DNA of 64,000 bases from Aulosira sp. FACHB-615. GTDB lineage: Bacteria; Cyanobacteriota; Cyanobacteriia; Cyanobacteriales; Nostocaceae. A program made the position numbers and the translations under genes. Shown here in pieces: positions 52,000-60,595 of this stretch (position 1 is the stretch's first letter; each line of letters begins with the position of its first letter). The stretch covers positions 1 through 64,000 of the forward strand of contig NZ_JACJSE010000017.1 in assembly GCF_014698045.1 (NCBI RefSeq), written 5' to 3'. The notes beneath the pieces are model-generated. The model did not search any database. It worked only from the letters and a program-made list of their open reading frames with translations, and had not been told where the DNA came from.

Positions 52000-52434
52000 A
52001 TGCAAGAACTCGACCAAACTAAGACTATAGAACTCCTCAACACCATAATGGAATTTGAGTTAGCAGGAGTAGTACGCTACACACATTATTCCTTGATGGT
52101 GACTGGCCCGAATCGTATTCCCATTGTGGCTTTTTTCAAAGCCCAAGCCAGTGAATCTTTACTTCATGCTCAACAAGTCGGGGAAATTCTCACAGGTTTA
52201 GATGGACATCCCACCCTGAGAATTGCCCCAATGGAAGAAACTTATAAGCATTCCGTCAGAGACATTTTGGCAGAAAGCTTATCTCATGAAAAGAAAGCAT
52301 TAGAATTGTACAAAACTCTCTTAGATACTGTCAGCAATGCTAGTGTCTATTTAGAAGAATTTGCCCGTGGCATGATTGGACAAGAAGAACTGCATAATCT
52401 CGAATTGAAAAAAATGCTGCGAGATTTTAGCTAA
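52000..52434 (+). CDS. Ferritin-like/bacterioferritin-type protein
   Basis: 144 residues, four-helix bundle. Candidate di-iron ligands: E18/E20 in EFELAGVVRYTHY, E52 and H56 in ESLLHA, E97 in LSHEKKALELY, and E129-H132 in EELH. The first half has Glu-x3-His instead of the usual Glu-x2-His, so the site may be altered. Bacterioferritin-type proteins oxidise and store iron or guard against peroxide. The context with a multicopper oxidase and a lipoprotein favours metal handling. Confidence 0.82.
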   Translation: MQELDQTKTIELLNTIMEFELAGVVRYTHYSLMVTGPNRIPIVAFFKAQASESLLHAQQVGEILTGLDGHPTLRIAPMEETYKHSVRDILAESLSHEKKALELYKTLLDTVSNASVYLEEFARGMIGQEELHNLELKKMLRDFS

Positions 52435-52547
52435 TAGTTAATACTCAATAGTCAATGGTAAAAAATTATCAACTTTCAACTCTTGACTTTAGACTATTGA
52501 CTTTAGAAGATGTTTTAAAAACTATCTCGTTAGTTGCAAAACATTTT

Positions 52548-52669
52548 AGATTCCCCCTAAATCCAAGCCACTGAGGGATTCGGGGAACCTGTCCAACCCA
52601 GTGGCTCCCTTAAAAAGGGGAAACTTGAAGTAAATTCCCCCTTTTTAAGGCTACGGTGTACACACAAGT
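52548..52669. mobile_element. Noncoding dispersed element with two hairpins
   Basis: GCCACTG (52567-52573) pairs with CAGTGGC (52599-52605), and TTAAAAAGGGG (52610-52620) with CCCCTTTTTAA (52638-52648). It ends in CTACGGTGTACACACAAGT, shared with 45771-45789. It looks like a MITE or element end just upstream of the DUF6816 gene and may supply its leader. Confidence 0.55.
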
Positions 52670-52682
52670 CGTCCAAATTACA

Positions 52683-53480
52683 ATGAAGGCAATTTGTAGT
52701 TTTTGCTTAATTGTTTTATTTCTGCTGGGCTGGAGTGGAAATGCAATAGCTGGTGAATTATCTGAACATTTAGAAAACTTTCCTCAGTGGAAAAAATTAA
52801 CTTCTGTACAGCCAGCTTCTGATGATTTAGCTTATCCTGAATGGATGGCTGGTACTTGGAAAGTGACAAGTACATTAGCAGATTTAGCAGCGCCATTAGC
52901 ACCAGATATTGTTACTCCTGGCTTTGAAAGTAACCGTAAACAACTGAATCAGCCTGTAAGTTTTATTGTCAGATTTATTAAAACAAAACCATCAATAGAA
53001 ACTGGTATAAAATTTATTCCACAAATCAATAATTTACCACCAGTTTTAGTAGCAGATAGAGCCTTTAATAGTTTGAATTTGGCTAAGGCTTATTTAGGTA
53101 AAGAGGCAGTATTATCTGTGAAGGTTGATCCAGATTCGCCTAATCGCCAAATTACATTGTTACGTGGAGAACGGCAATTAGTCTCGATTGTCACAGCACG
53201 GGCTATAGAAAGTATTTCCGAGTATAAATACATCACAGCAGAAGTTTTTCAACAACTATTTAAAGGCAGTTCTCGCCCTTATTTTAATTCTGTAGAATCT
53301 ACAACTGCTTACCATAAATTAGCGACAACTAATCCTACTATTGAGGCAGATCAAGTTACTGCTGTTTATCTTTCTCCCCAAGATCCAGATTATTTTCGGG
53401 CGGTTTCTCAACCAGTTGCGCTTTATCGCTATCGCTTAGAATTTTTTCCTGTAGAAGATAATTATCACCCAGAAGAATGA
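52683..53480 (+). CDS. Exported DUF6816-type protein
   Basis: 265 residues from ATG 52683; a GTG at 52656 lies in the repeat and is less likely. Signal peptide at about 1-23 (AICSFCLIVLFLLGWSGNAIA). The mature protein opens with FPQWKKL and MAGTWKVTSTLADLAAPLAP, typical of a cyanobacterial and chloroplast lumen-type family that I associate with DUF6816. Beta-rich C-terminus. Location is probably periplasm or thylakoid lumen; function unknown. Confidence 0.72.
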   Translation: MKAICSFCLIVLFLLGWSGNAIAGELSEHLENFPQWKKLTSVQPASDDLAYPEWMAGTWKVTSTLADLAAPLAPDIVTPGFESNRKQLNQPVSFIVRFIKTKPSIETGIKFIPQINNLPPVLVADRAFNSLNLAKAYLGKEAVLSVKVDPDSPNRQITLLRGERQLVSIVTARAIESISEYKYITAEVFQQLFKGSSRPYFNSVESTTAYHKLATTNPTIEADQVTAVYLSPQDPDYFRAVSQPVALYRYRLEFFPVEDNYHPEE

Positions 53481-53527
53481 TTTGCTAAATTAGCTCTTGA
53501 CTATTTTGTAATACGTATGTAGTATAG

Positions 53528-53558
53528 TGTTCCAAGCTCACGATCGCACTCTTGGACA
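53528..53558 (+). promoter_or_regulatory. Inverted repeat before the ABC exporter gene
   Basis: TGTTCCAAG and CTTGGACA, imperfect by one base with 14 bases between, 10 bases before the start codon. A repressor site or RNA hairpin masking the ribosome-binding site are both possible. Confidence 0.3.
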
Positions 53559-53567
53559 GAATAGATC

Positions 53568-55388
53568 ATGGCAACATTTCGAGATATTCTCAACTATTAT
53601 CGTCCCCACTGGAAACTGAGCCTTTTCAGTATTACTGCATCGAGCATTTACGAAATTATTGATTTGATTGTCCCCTATGCGATTGGGCAGATTTTAAACG
53701 TTTTGTCTAACCAACCGTTAGATAAACCTTTACAAAGTGCGATCGCATCTATTTCTGAAGTTAGTAATTACCCAGTCGGTAAAACCCTATCTTTGGTAGT
53801 TTTACTCGGTTTAATTTTTATCGTAACGGTAGTGCGAGCGCCTACACAACCTTGGTTAACTCATTGGTTTCATTGGGATATCGCCTTAAAGTTGCGTCGC
53901 ACTAAAAGTCAAACAGCTATAGAAAAAATTCTCACTCTCCCTTTAGAATTCTATGATGTAAATAATCCTGGACGCATTGCCGGCAGAGTAGCTAGAGGTA
54001 TTTCCAACCACACTTGGACTTATCCAGAAATTGCCGGACAGTTGATTCCCAAATTATTACGTGTGTTGGGAATTTTTGTGTTTATCTTGTTAATTGAGTG
54101 GCGAATTGCGCTGTTATATCTGATTTCTTTTGTAGTTATCCTCGGTTTTAGTTTAAAAGATTTACAGCGAATAATCTGGCATGAAAGCCGTGTAGATAGA
54201 TACGCTGAAGATACAGAAAGTCGCACATCAGAAATCATCACAAATATCAAAACAGTCAAAGCATTTGCTACAGAAAGCCAAGAACTTAAACGCCAAAATC
54301 TGCGTTTGCAAAGGGAACTGACAGTAGTTGATTATCGTATCCACAAAGGTTACGTGAAACTGGCTACTTGGCAGAGAAGCGTCATTCAGTTTTGTGTGTT
54401 TATGATTTTGGGGTTAACTTTAGCAGCCACAGTTAATGGTCGAATTTCTCTCGGTCATTTTGTGATGACCTTGACTCTTTCTAGCATGGCTTATGCTGAA
54501 CTCGAACCAATTAGCACCTTAGCAGAAGTTTTTGCACGCCGCTATTCTTCAATGTTGCGGTTTCACGAATTTTTGCAAGCACCAACAGGATCAGATGCAG
54601 CTAGTTTATTAAATGCAGAAACCGAGACAGAATCACCCTATACATTTACAGGGAAATTAGAGTTCTCACAAGTGAGTTTTGGATATGATGCTAACCGTAA
54701 AGTATTACAAGACATCAACTTATTAATTGAACCTTACCAAACAGTCGCTTTAGTTGGGCGTTCTGGTTCTGGTAAATCAACTTTAGTGAAACTACTATTA
54801 CGGTATTTTGAACCTCAAGATGGTCAAATTCTGATTGATGGGCAGGATATTCGTACCTTGGATGTGGGTAAGTATAGACGCAGATTGGCGATCGTTCACC
54901 AAGAGGTAGATGTTTTTAACGGCACAATTTTGGACAACCTCACCTACGGTAGAGCAAACGCCACCTTGGAAGAGGTGCAAGAAGCCTGTAAAATTGCCAG
55001 AGTTGATGAGGTACTCCAGACCCTACCCCAAGGCTATTACACCGTTGTTGGGGAACGTGGCGTGAGGCTATCTGGCGGACAAAGACAGCGCCTCGGAATT
55101 GCGAGGGCGTTGTTAGTTAAACCAGATGTGCTGATTTTTGACGAAGCTACCTCCAGCTTAGATTATGAATCAGAACGTTCCATTCAATTAGCAATGCGAT
55201 CGATTCAAGGGACTTGTACCACAATTGTGATTGCTCACCGTTTGAGTACAGTCCGCGAAGCCGACAAAATTGTAGTGTTAGAAAAAGGCAGAATTGCGGA
55301 AGTTGGTAGCCACGAAGAACTACTGCGTCATGAAGGTATTTACCAACGCTTACACTCTTTACAAGAAACAGGCGAACTATTAAGTTAA
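53568..55388 (+). CDS. ABC exporter (fused permease-ATPase, MsbA-like)
   Basis: 606 residues. Six transmembrane helices occupy about 15-320, including IIDLIVPYAIGQIL and VLGIFVFILLIEWRIALLY. The ATPase (about 360-606) has Walker A GRSGSGKST, signature LSGGQRQR, Walker B VLIFDEATSSLD and the switch histidine in VIAHRLST. It forms homodimers or heterodimers exporting lipids, peptides or drugs. It stands alone, so the substrate is unknown. Confidence 0.93.
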   Translation: MATFRDILNYYRPHWKLSLFSITASSIYEIIDLIVPYAIGQILNVLSNQPLDKPLQSAIASISEVSNYPVGKTLSLVVLLGLIFIVTVVRAPTQPWLTHWFHWDIALKLRRTKSQTAIEKILTLPLEFYDVNNPGRIAGRVARGISNHTWTYPEIAGQLIPKLLRVLGIFVFILLIEWRIALLYLISFVVILGFSLKDLQRIIWHESRVDRYAEDTESRTSEIITNIKTVKAFATESQELKRQNLRLQRELTVVDYRIHKGYVKLATWQRSVIQFCVFMILGLTLAATVNGRISLGHFVMTLTLSSMAYAELEPISTLAEVFARRYSSMLRFHEFLQAPTGSDAASLLNAETETESPYTFTGKLEFSQVSFGYDANRKVLQDINLLIEPYQTVALVGRSGSGKSTLVKLLLRYFEPQDGQILIDGQDIRTLDVGKYRRRLAIVHQEVDVFNGTILDNLTYGRANATLEEVQEACKIARVDEVLQTLPQGYYTVVGERGVRLSGGQRQRLGIARALLVKPDVLIFDEATSSLDYESERSIQLAMRSIQGTCTTIVIAHRLSTVREADKIVVLEKGRIAEVGSHEELLRHEGIYQRLHSLQETGELLS

Positions 55389-55474
55389 TCTCTAGTCGCA
55401 GTCAAAGATAGTAACCAAGGGTGGGTATGATTATCCTCACCCTACACACATCTCTGGAAACTGAGTGACATACT

Positions 55475-55503
55475 CCCACACTGATGCAAGCATACAGTGT
55501 GGG
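55475..55503 (-). repeat. Orphan IS200/IS605-type end hairpin
   Basis: CCCACACTG-ATGC-AA-GCAT-A-CAGTGTGGG, flanked by GTGACATACT and GCTTCTCA as in the TnpB relic's right end at 5605-5633. No transposase or TnpB coding sequence accompanies it. Confidence 0.6.
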
Positions 55504-55942
55504 CTTCTCATCCAATCCAGCTATTGCTTCTCCTGACGGAGACGCTACGCGAACGGAGGCGATGAGCTTTGTTTTGAGTCCACGGAATGCCCTACCGCAG
55601 ACTATGCAATTTCTTACCTTGTACCCTACAAATTTCACTGTCCTGGATGAGATGCTGGCTGTCTTGCAAAGTTTGGCGGGACGGAAACCGACACCGCCAA
55701 CTTTGCGCTATTTGCTCTATCGGACAAACCCGAAGGTAATTTGTATTAATCAAGATGTGCCTACTTACTTTTATGCTGTGCAACGGAGTCGCTTACCAAT
55801 GATCGCAGTGCCACTGGGCAGAGGCTTATCAGACACCAATACGGGCGAAGTTAACCAAAATAATTATACCAGAAAAACAAGGGATCATGGTGACTCCTCA
55901 CCGACCCCTTGTCCTGTCAAGCCGAAGGCTGGAATTGGTTAG
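55484..55942 (+). CDS. Doubtful ORF in repeat-rich region
   Basis: 152 codons, but the first 40 run through an IS-end hairpin and a GC-rich repeat, and the last 40 through a structured stretch. Only the middle, from an internal ATG at 55604 to about 55830 (MQFLTLYPTNFTVLDEMLAV and on), reads like protein. It may be a fragment of a real gene. No family recognised. Confidence 0.3.
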   Translation: MQAYSVGFSSNPAIASPDGDATRTEAMSFVLSPRNALPQTMQFLTLYPTNFTVLDEMLAVLQSLAGRKPTPPTLRYLLYRTNPKVICINQDVPTYFYAVQRSRLPMIAVPLGRGLSDTNTGEVNQNNYTRKTRDHGDSSPTPCPVKPKAGIG

Positions 55943-55947
55943 GGGTC
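55903..55947 (+). ncRNA. Compact fold, possible structured RNA
   Basis: GACCCCT (55903-55909) pairs with AGGGGTC (55941-55947), enclosing AGCC-GAA-GGCT (55920-55930). A neat nested pair of stems with no ORF support. It could be part of a mobile-element RNA. Identity unknown. Confidence 0.3.
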
Positions 55948-56091
55948 AGTTCGTCGCCACCCAAAAATTCATCTCATCGCTCCTGCTGTCGCAGTGAGCG
56001 AGAGGCTTCTTTTTGTTTTAGCTAAAAACTTTTCTCGCTCCCCTTGCAGTTATGAAAATCTACTGCTAAGATAATAAATCGTGGGACATGC

Positions 56092-56174
56092 GGGTCGGTG
56101 TCCGAGTGGTTAATGGAGACGGACTGTAAATCCGTTGGTTTACGCCTACGCTGGTTCAAATCCAGCCCGGCCCA
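56092..56174 (+). tRNA. tRNA-Tyr (anticodon GTA)
   Basis: 83-base class II tRNA. Acceptor GGGTCGG with CCGGCCC, anticodon stem ACGGA/TCCGT around CT-GTA-AA, long variable arm, T arm GCTGG-TTCAAAT-CCAGC, discriminator A. Confidence 0.95.
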
Positions 56175-56262
56175 CCTTCTCAAAGTGAAATTATGAGTTA
56201 TAATGACTGAGTATTCAGCAGAGTTAACAGCATTATAGCTCATAACTCCAAAGATATGTTAA

Positions 56263-56334
56263 GCCCGTGTGGCTCAGTGGTAGAGCACACCCTTGGTAAG
56301 GGTGAGGTCACGAGTTCAATCCTCGTCACGGGCT
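56263..56334 (+). tRNA. tRNA-Thr (anticodon GGT)
   Basis: 72 bases. Acceptor GCCCGTG with CACGGGC, anticodon stem CACCC/GGGTG with loop TT-GGT-AA, T arm ACGAG-TTCAATC-CTCGT, discriminator T. It lies 89 bases after tRNA-Tyr and is the last gene before the restriction-modification locus. Confidence 0.95.
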
Positions 56335-56811
56335 TTTGATAAAACCCTTACTACAGTTAGTCTTCAAGGTTCAGTTGGTGGAAAGCAATAAACTCTCTTA
56401 AATAAATTTCTACCAATTTTCTACCAATTGTAAATACTACCAAATGAAATATTTTGTATTCAGTACATCTGTATCGATAGAAAATATTATTACCTACCAA
56501 TTTTCTACCAATAGTACATTTGTAGGAAATTAACACATTTATATAGTTTATAGAATTATTGCACCTCCTTACTAGTGATTCTTGATTTAGTCAAGCTTTG
56601 TAAACATACAGCTACTAGATGGTTAAAAATATACAAATCATTTATACTCCAAAAGCTTTATAGCCAAATTAATAATTCTTAGGGATGTTAAGGAAACGGG
56701 ACTCCTAACTTTGCTAGTAATAAATCATTCATCTCAAAATTTAATCTCAGTTAGTGTTTAAAAGCACTGACAGGCGTATAATCTATTAGCCTTGATGATA
56801 ATTGTGCGTCT
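56335..56811. other. 477-base region between tRNA-Thr and hsdM
   Basis: AT-rich, with the paired repeats at 56410-56428 and 56494-56512. No integrase gene or ORF. It holds the hsdM promoter. Confidence 0.6.
56410..56512. repeat. Two copies of a 19-bp repeat upstream of hsdM
   Basis: CTACCAATTTTCTACCAAT occurs at 56410-56428 and 56494-56512, 84 bases apart, and is itself two CTACCAAT units. A partial CTACCAA lies at 56447-56453. Candidate operator or recombination site. Confidence 0.7.
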
Positions 56812-58383
56812 ATGCCTGCCAACACAACAGAGTTAGAAAAACGTTTATGGGATGCTGCTGATGAGCTAAGGGCAAACTCTCGGCTGAAATCTTCAGAGTA
56901 TTCTGTACCCGTACTGGGGTTAATCTTTCTCCGTTATGCAGACTGGAAGTTTACCCAAGCTGAGAAGGACTTAAAAAGCAAGGGAAGCGGTAGAAGAAAA
57001 ATTGGTAAAGGTGATTATCAGGCTAAGGGTGTGATGTACTTGCCTGAGAACGCACGTTTTTCTAAATTACTAGAGTTACCAGAGAGTGCAGATTTTGGTA
57101 AAGCTATTAACCAAGCCATGAAGGCGATAGAAGATGAAAATACAGATTTAAATGGTGCTTTACCTAAAAACTATAATCGTCTCGATAATGAGTTACTGAT
57201 AGAACTACTCAAAAAATTTAGCAAGATTGATTTTGGTGCTGACTTAGAAGGGGATGCTTTCGGGAAGATTTACGAATACTTCCTTGGTAAGTTTGCCATG
57301 AGTGAAGGGCAAAAAGGCGGAGAATTCTTTACACCTACTTCTATAGTTAAATTAATAGTTGAAATCTTAGAACCATATCACGGACGTATCTATGACCCAG
57401 CCTGTGGTTCTGGTGGTATGTTTGTACAAAGTGCAAAGTTTGTAGAAAGACATAAAAAGAACCCTAACCAAGAAATTAGTATTTATGGTCAAGAGAAAGT
57501 AGGGGAGACTGTTAACTTATGTCAGATGAACCTAGCAGTACATGGACTTTCAGGAGACATTAAACAGGGCAATACTTATTATGAAGTTAACCACGCCAAT
57601 ATAGATATAGGTCAATTTGATTTTGTAATGGCTAATCCACCATTTAATGTTGATAAGGTGGATAAAGAGCGAATGCAAGGCGATATTCGCTTTAACGAGT
57701 TAGGATTACCCAAGGTAGATAATGCTAACTATATTTGGATTCATTTGTTTTACAGTGCCTTAAATGAGACTGGTAGAGCAGGGTTTGTTATGGCTAACTC
57801 TGCCAGTGATGCTAGAGGTTCTGAGTTAGAAATTCGTAAGAAGTTAATACAGTTAGGTGTAGTAGATGTCATGGTTACTGTAGGTTCTAACTTCTTCTAC
57901 ACCGTAACTTTACCTTGTACTTTATGGTTTTTAGATAAGGGTAAAGTAGATACAATTCGTAAAAATAAAGTTTTATTTATTGATGCTAGACATATTTACA
58001 CACAAATAGACAGAGCGCATCGAGAATTTACACCAGAACAGATTGAATTTATCGCTAATATTGTCAGGCTATACAGAGGTGAAGCGGTAGAAAATACTAA
58101 TGGTAGTGATGCACTACTGAAAGAGAAATTCCCAGAAGGTAAATATATTGATGTCACTGGGTTATGTAAGGTAGCAACTATTGATGATATTGAGGCACAG
58201 GGTTGGAGTTTAAACCCTGGTCGTTATGTAGGAGTAGCTGAAAAAGTAGTAGAGGATTTTGATTTTGCTGAGAAATTGGAAGAGTTGAATGAGGAATTGG
58301 AAGTTTTGAATGCTGAGGCTAGAGAGTTAGAAGATAAAATTGCTGAGAATGTGGTGATGTTACTGGAGGGTATATCAAAATGA
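56812..58383 (+). CDS. hsdM: Type I restriction-modification DNA methyltransferase subunit
   Basis: 523 residues. N-terminal HsdM helical domain (about 5-140), then the N6-adenine methyltransferase: motif I DPACGSGGMF (195-204) for AdoMet and catalytic NPPF (275-278). The C-terminus is a coiled coil (FAEKLEELNEELEVLNAEA) for contact with HsdS. It methylates the asymmetric target set by HsdS. The stop overlaps the hsdS start (ATGA), so the pair is translationally coupled. Confidence 0.97.
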   Translation: MPANTTELEKRLWDAADELRANSRLKSSEYSVPVLGLIFLRYADWKFTQAEKDLKSKGSGRRKIGKGDYQAKGVMYLPENARFSKLLELPESADFGKAINQAMKAIEDENTDLNGALPKNYNRLDNELLIELLKKFSKIDFGADLEGDAFGKIYEYFLGKFAMSEGQKGGEFFTPTSIVKLIVEILEPYHGRIYDPACGSGGMFVQSAKFVERHKKNPNQEISIYGQEKVGETVNLCQMNLAVHGLSGDIKQGNTYYEVNHANIDIGQFDFVMANPPFNVDKVDKERMQGDIRFNELGLPKVDNANYIWIHLFYSALNETGRAGFVMANSASDARGSELEIRKKLIQLGVVDVMVTVGSNFFYTVTLPCTLWFLDKGKVDTIRKNKVLFIDARHIYTQIDRAHREFTPEQIEFIANIVRLYRGEAVENTNGSDALLKEKFPEGKYIDVTGLCKVATIDDIEAQGWSLNPGRYVGVAEKVVEDFDFAEKLEELNEELEVLNAEARELEDKIAENVVMLLEGISK

Positions 58384-59636
58384 ACCAGAACATAACACTG
58401 AAAGATGTCTGTGAATTGGTTGTTGACTGTGAGCATAAAACTGCACCAACACAATCAACTGGCTACCCTTCAATAAGGACACCTAATATTGGAAGAGGGA
58501 GACTAATACTTGATAATGTAAATCGTGTTTCAGAGGACACTTACAAAGCTTGGACTAAGAGAGCTATTCCTCAATCTGGTGATTTAATTCTAGCTCGTGA
58601 AGCTCCTATTGGAAATGTTGCTATCATTCCTCAAAACTTAAAAGTTTGTTTAGGACAGAGAACTGTATTAATTAGGGCTGATAATAATAAAATTGACTCT
58701 CATTATCTTTGTTATCTACTACTAGGTGATGAAATCCAAGGGAAAATACTTGGTTTATCAAATGGTGCAACTGTACACCATTTGAATATGCGGGATATTC
58801 GTAATTTAGAATTACCTAAACTACCTCCACTCCCCACCCAAATAAAAATAGCATCCATTCTCTCAGCCTATGATGACCTAATTGAAAACAATACAAAACG
58901 CATCAAGATATTAGAAGAAATGGCGCAATTTCTCTACCATGAGTGGTTTGTAAAATTCCGCTTCCCTGGTCATGAACAGGTAAAAATGGTTGAGTCAGAG
59001 TTAGGTTTAATTCCTGAAGGCTGGAATGTTAAAAAACTTGAACAGCTTGGATTACTGGCAAGAGGAAAATCAAAACATCGTCCAAGAAATGACCCTTCTT
59101 TGTTTGGGGGCAATTATCCCTTTATTCAAACCGGGGAAGTTAAAGAAGCATTTTTATATATTACGAATTATACTCAAACCTATAATGATAATGGTTTAGC
59201 TCAAAGTAAACTTTGGGAAGGAGATACACTATTAATTACAATAGCTGCCAACATTGCAGAAACAGCAATACTAAATTTTCGGGCTTGTTTTCCAGATAGT
59301 ATAGTTGGATTCGTACCAGATACTAATTTAGTAAGTGCAGAATTTATTAAATACTCTATTGATACTATCAAAATCAGGATGCAGAATGTTTCTAAAGGTA
59401 CTACTCAAGATAACTTAAGTTTAGAAAAAATAAAAATATTTAATTTTTTACTACCTGAGCAAAAGATTATGCAGTTATTTATCAATATGACTACTCCTCT
59501 GTTTTTACAGATAAAAAACTTACTTTTGAAAAATCAAAATCTCCGCAAAACCCGTGACCTACTTCTTCCCAAACTTATTTCAGGAGAGATAGATTTAGAA
59601 AAACTGAACATTGACAGGCTAGATATTGCTGCTTGA
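58380..59636 (+). CDS. hsdS: Type I restriction-modification specificity subunit
   Basis: 418 residues with two target-recognition domains (about 1-140 and 200-370), separated by the conserved helical spacer LPPLPTQIKIASILSAYDDL and closed by a second one (LRKTRDLLLPKLISGEIDLEKL). Each domain reads half of a bipartite DNA target. Both domains appear intact. The target sequence cannot be predicted by eye. Confidence 0.95.
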   Translation: MNQNITLKDVCELVVDCEHKTAPTQSTGYPSIRTPNIGRGRLILDNVNRVSEDTYKAWTKRAIPQSGDLILAREAPIGNVAIIPQNLKVCLGQRTVLIRADNNKIDSHYLCYLLLGDEIQGKILGLSNGATVHHLNMRDIRNLELPKLPPLPTQIKIASILSAYDDLIENNTKRIKILEEMAQFLYHEWFVKFRFPGHEQVKMVESELGLIPEGWNVKKLEQLGLLARGKSKHRPRNDPSLFGGNYPFIQTGEVKEAFLYITNYTQTYNDNGLAQSKLWEGDTLLITIAANIAETAILNFRACFPDSIVGFVPDTNLVSAEFIKYSIDTIKIRMQNVSKGTTQDNLSLEKIKIFNFLLPEQKIMQLFINMTTPLFLQIKNLLLKNQNLRKTRDLLLPKLISGEIDLEKLNIDRLDIAA

Positions 59637-59713
59637 CTCAAGCTAACTATTTAATAAGTAGATATTTTTATTATCAGGATAATAGAAAAAATTGGATTTT
59701 GACTTACGTTAGG

Positions 59714-60379
59714 TCAATCAATGGCAAAATCAGAAAAATTTGTATTAAATTCATAGTCATCAAATCTCATCAAATAACCATTGTGAGCTATAAATTTGAA
59801 TTCATTACCTACTATATTTTCAATTATTTGACCCTGATTATAACGGTTAGTATACTTAAGCTTTAAAATTGAACCTTCAGCCATTTTAATAACTGCTGCA
59901 CATAAAGCATTTTCTTTCTCAAGATAGTTATTACCATTTAATTTGCCATAGTAATTACCATACGAACCTAGCAAGACTGCAAATTCACCCTCAAATTCGT
60001 AATACGGTTGTGCAGCATATAAAGGTACTTCCAAAGATACAATTACATCTTTACTAACAGGTGAACTTTCTTCTTTAATAAAGTTAATATTATTAAGGTT
60101 TTTATGGCAACTTCCATACTTTATAAGTATTTCTTCTCCAGAAAATTTACGCTCATTGAGCTTAATTTTTAATTCTTGCTTAGTTGAGTCAGTCAAAATA
60201 ATAGGTAAGATATTTATACTTGAATTATCAGACTGCACAGTTCTAATAGCCCAGCCATATATTTGAGTTTTAAAGTACGGTACATCGTCAATAAATTGCA
60301 GATAAATACCCTCTTCCGGCTTGTAGTTCTTGTAATTGTATTTATCATAAGGATTTGGATTTAGCCTGAATAAACGCAT
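59714..60379 (-). CDS. Unknown protein encoded antisense inside the hsd locus
   Basis: 221 residues, Asn/Tyr/Lys-rich, beta-leaning, with no signal peptide or membrane helix. Notable stretches: MRLFRLNPNPYDKYNYKNY at the start, EVPLYAAQPYYEFEGEFAVLLGS in the middle, and YLMRFDDYEF near the end. No family is recognised. It lies between hsdS and hsdR on the opposite strand, converging on hsdS (gap 77 bases) and diverging from hsdR (216 bases). Genes held between hsd subunits are often defence-related, but nothing here proves a role. Composition is as AT-rich as the hsd genes. Confidence 0.65.
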   Translation of the reverse strand: MRLFRLNPNPYDKYNYKNYKPEEGIYLQFIDDVPYFKTQIYGWAIRTVQSDNSSINILPIILTDSTKQELKIKLNERKFSGEEILIKYGSCHKNLNNINFIKEESSPVSKDVIVSLEVPLYAAQPYYEFEGEFAVLLGSYGNYYGKLNGNNYLEKENALCAAVIKMAEGSILKLKYTNRYNQGQIIENIVGNEFKFIAHNGYLMRFDDYEFNTNFSDFAID

Positions 60380-60595
60380 AAATTAGCACTGATTTATATC
60401 TTTTAAAACATAAAGTTTTACTTCAACAAGAATGCAGAAATTGGTGTGCTTTTCTACATTAATTTGCAGTTAAAGCATTTTTCTTCAGTCGAGGGCTTAC
60501 ATATAGTTATATATTATACTCATCATACTAGCCTAACTTAAATAGCTTCAAGTATAACTGGGTATAACCTACATAATAAAAATACACCAGCATCT

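Larger units (their letters stand above)
55389..56091. other. 700-base region of mobile-element debris before tRNA-Tyr
   Basis: Contains an orphan IS200/IS605-type end hairpin (55475-55503), a GC-rich small repeat (GACGGAGACGCTACGCGAACG at about 55536-55556, given in part), a doubtful ORF, and a compact RNA-like fold at 55903-55947. Probably a graveyard of insertion sequences. Confidence 0.6.

Noticed and set aside
56335..56811. Possible CRISPR array from the CTACCAATTTT repeats
   Set aside because: Only two main copies, no regular spacers and no cas genes in the window.
59633..59866. Plus-strand frame after hsdS
   Set aside because: It overlaps both the hsdS stop and the antisense gene, with an Ile/Tyr/Lys-rich AT-driven composition.
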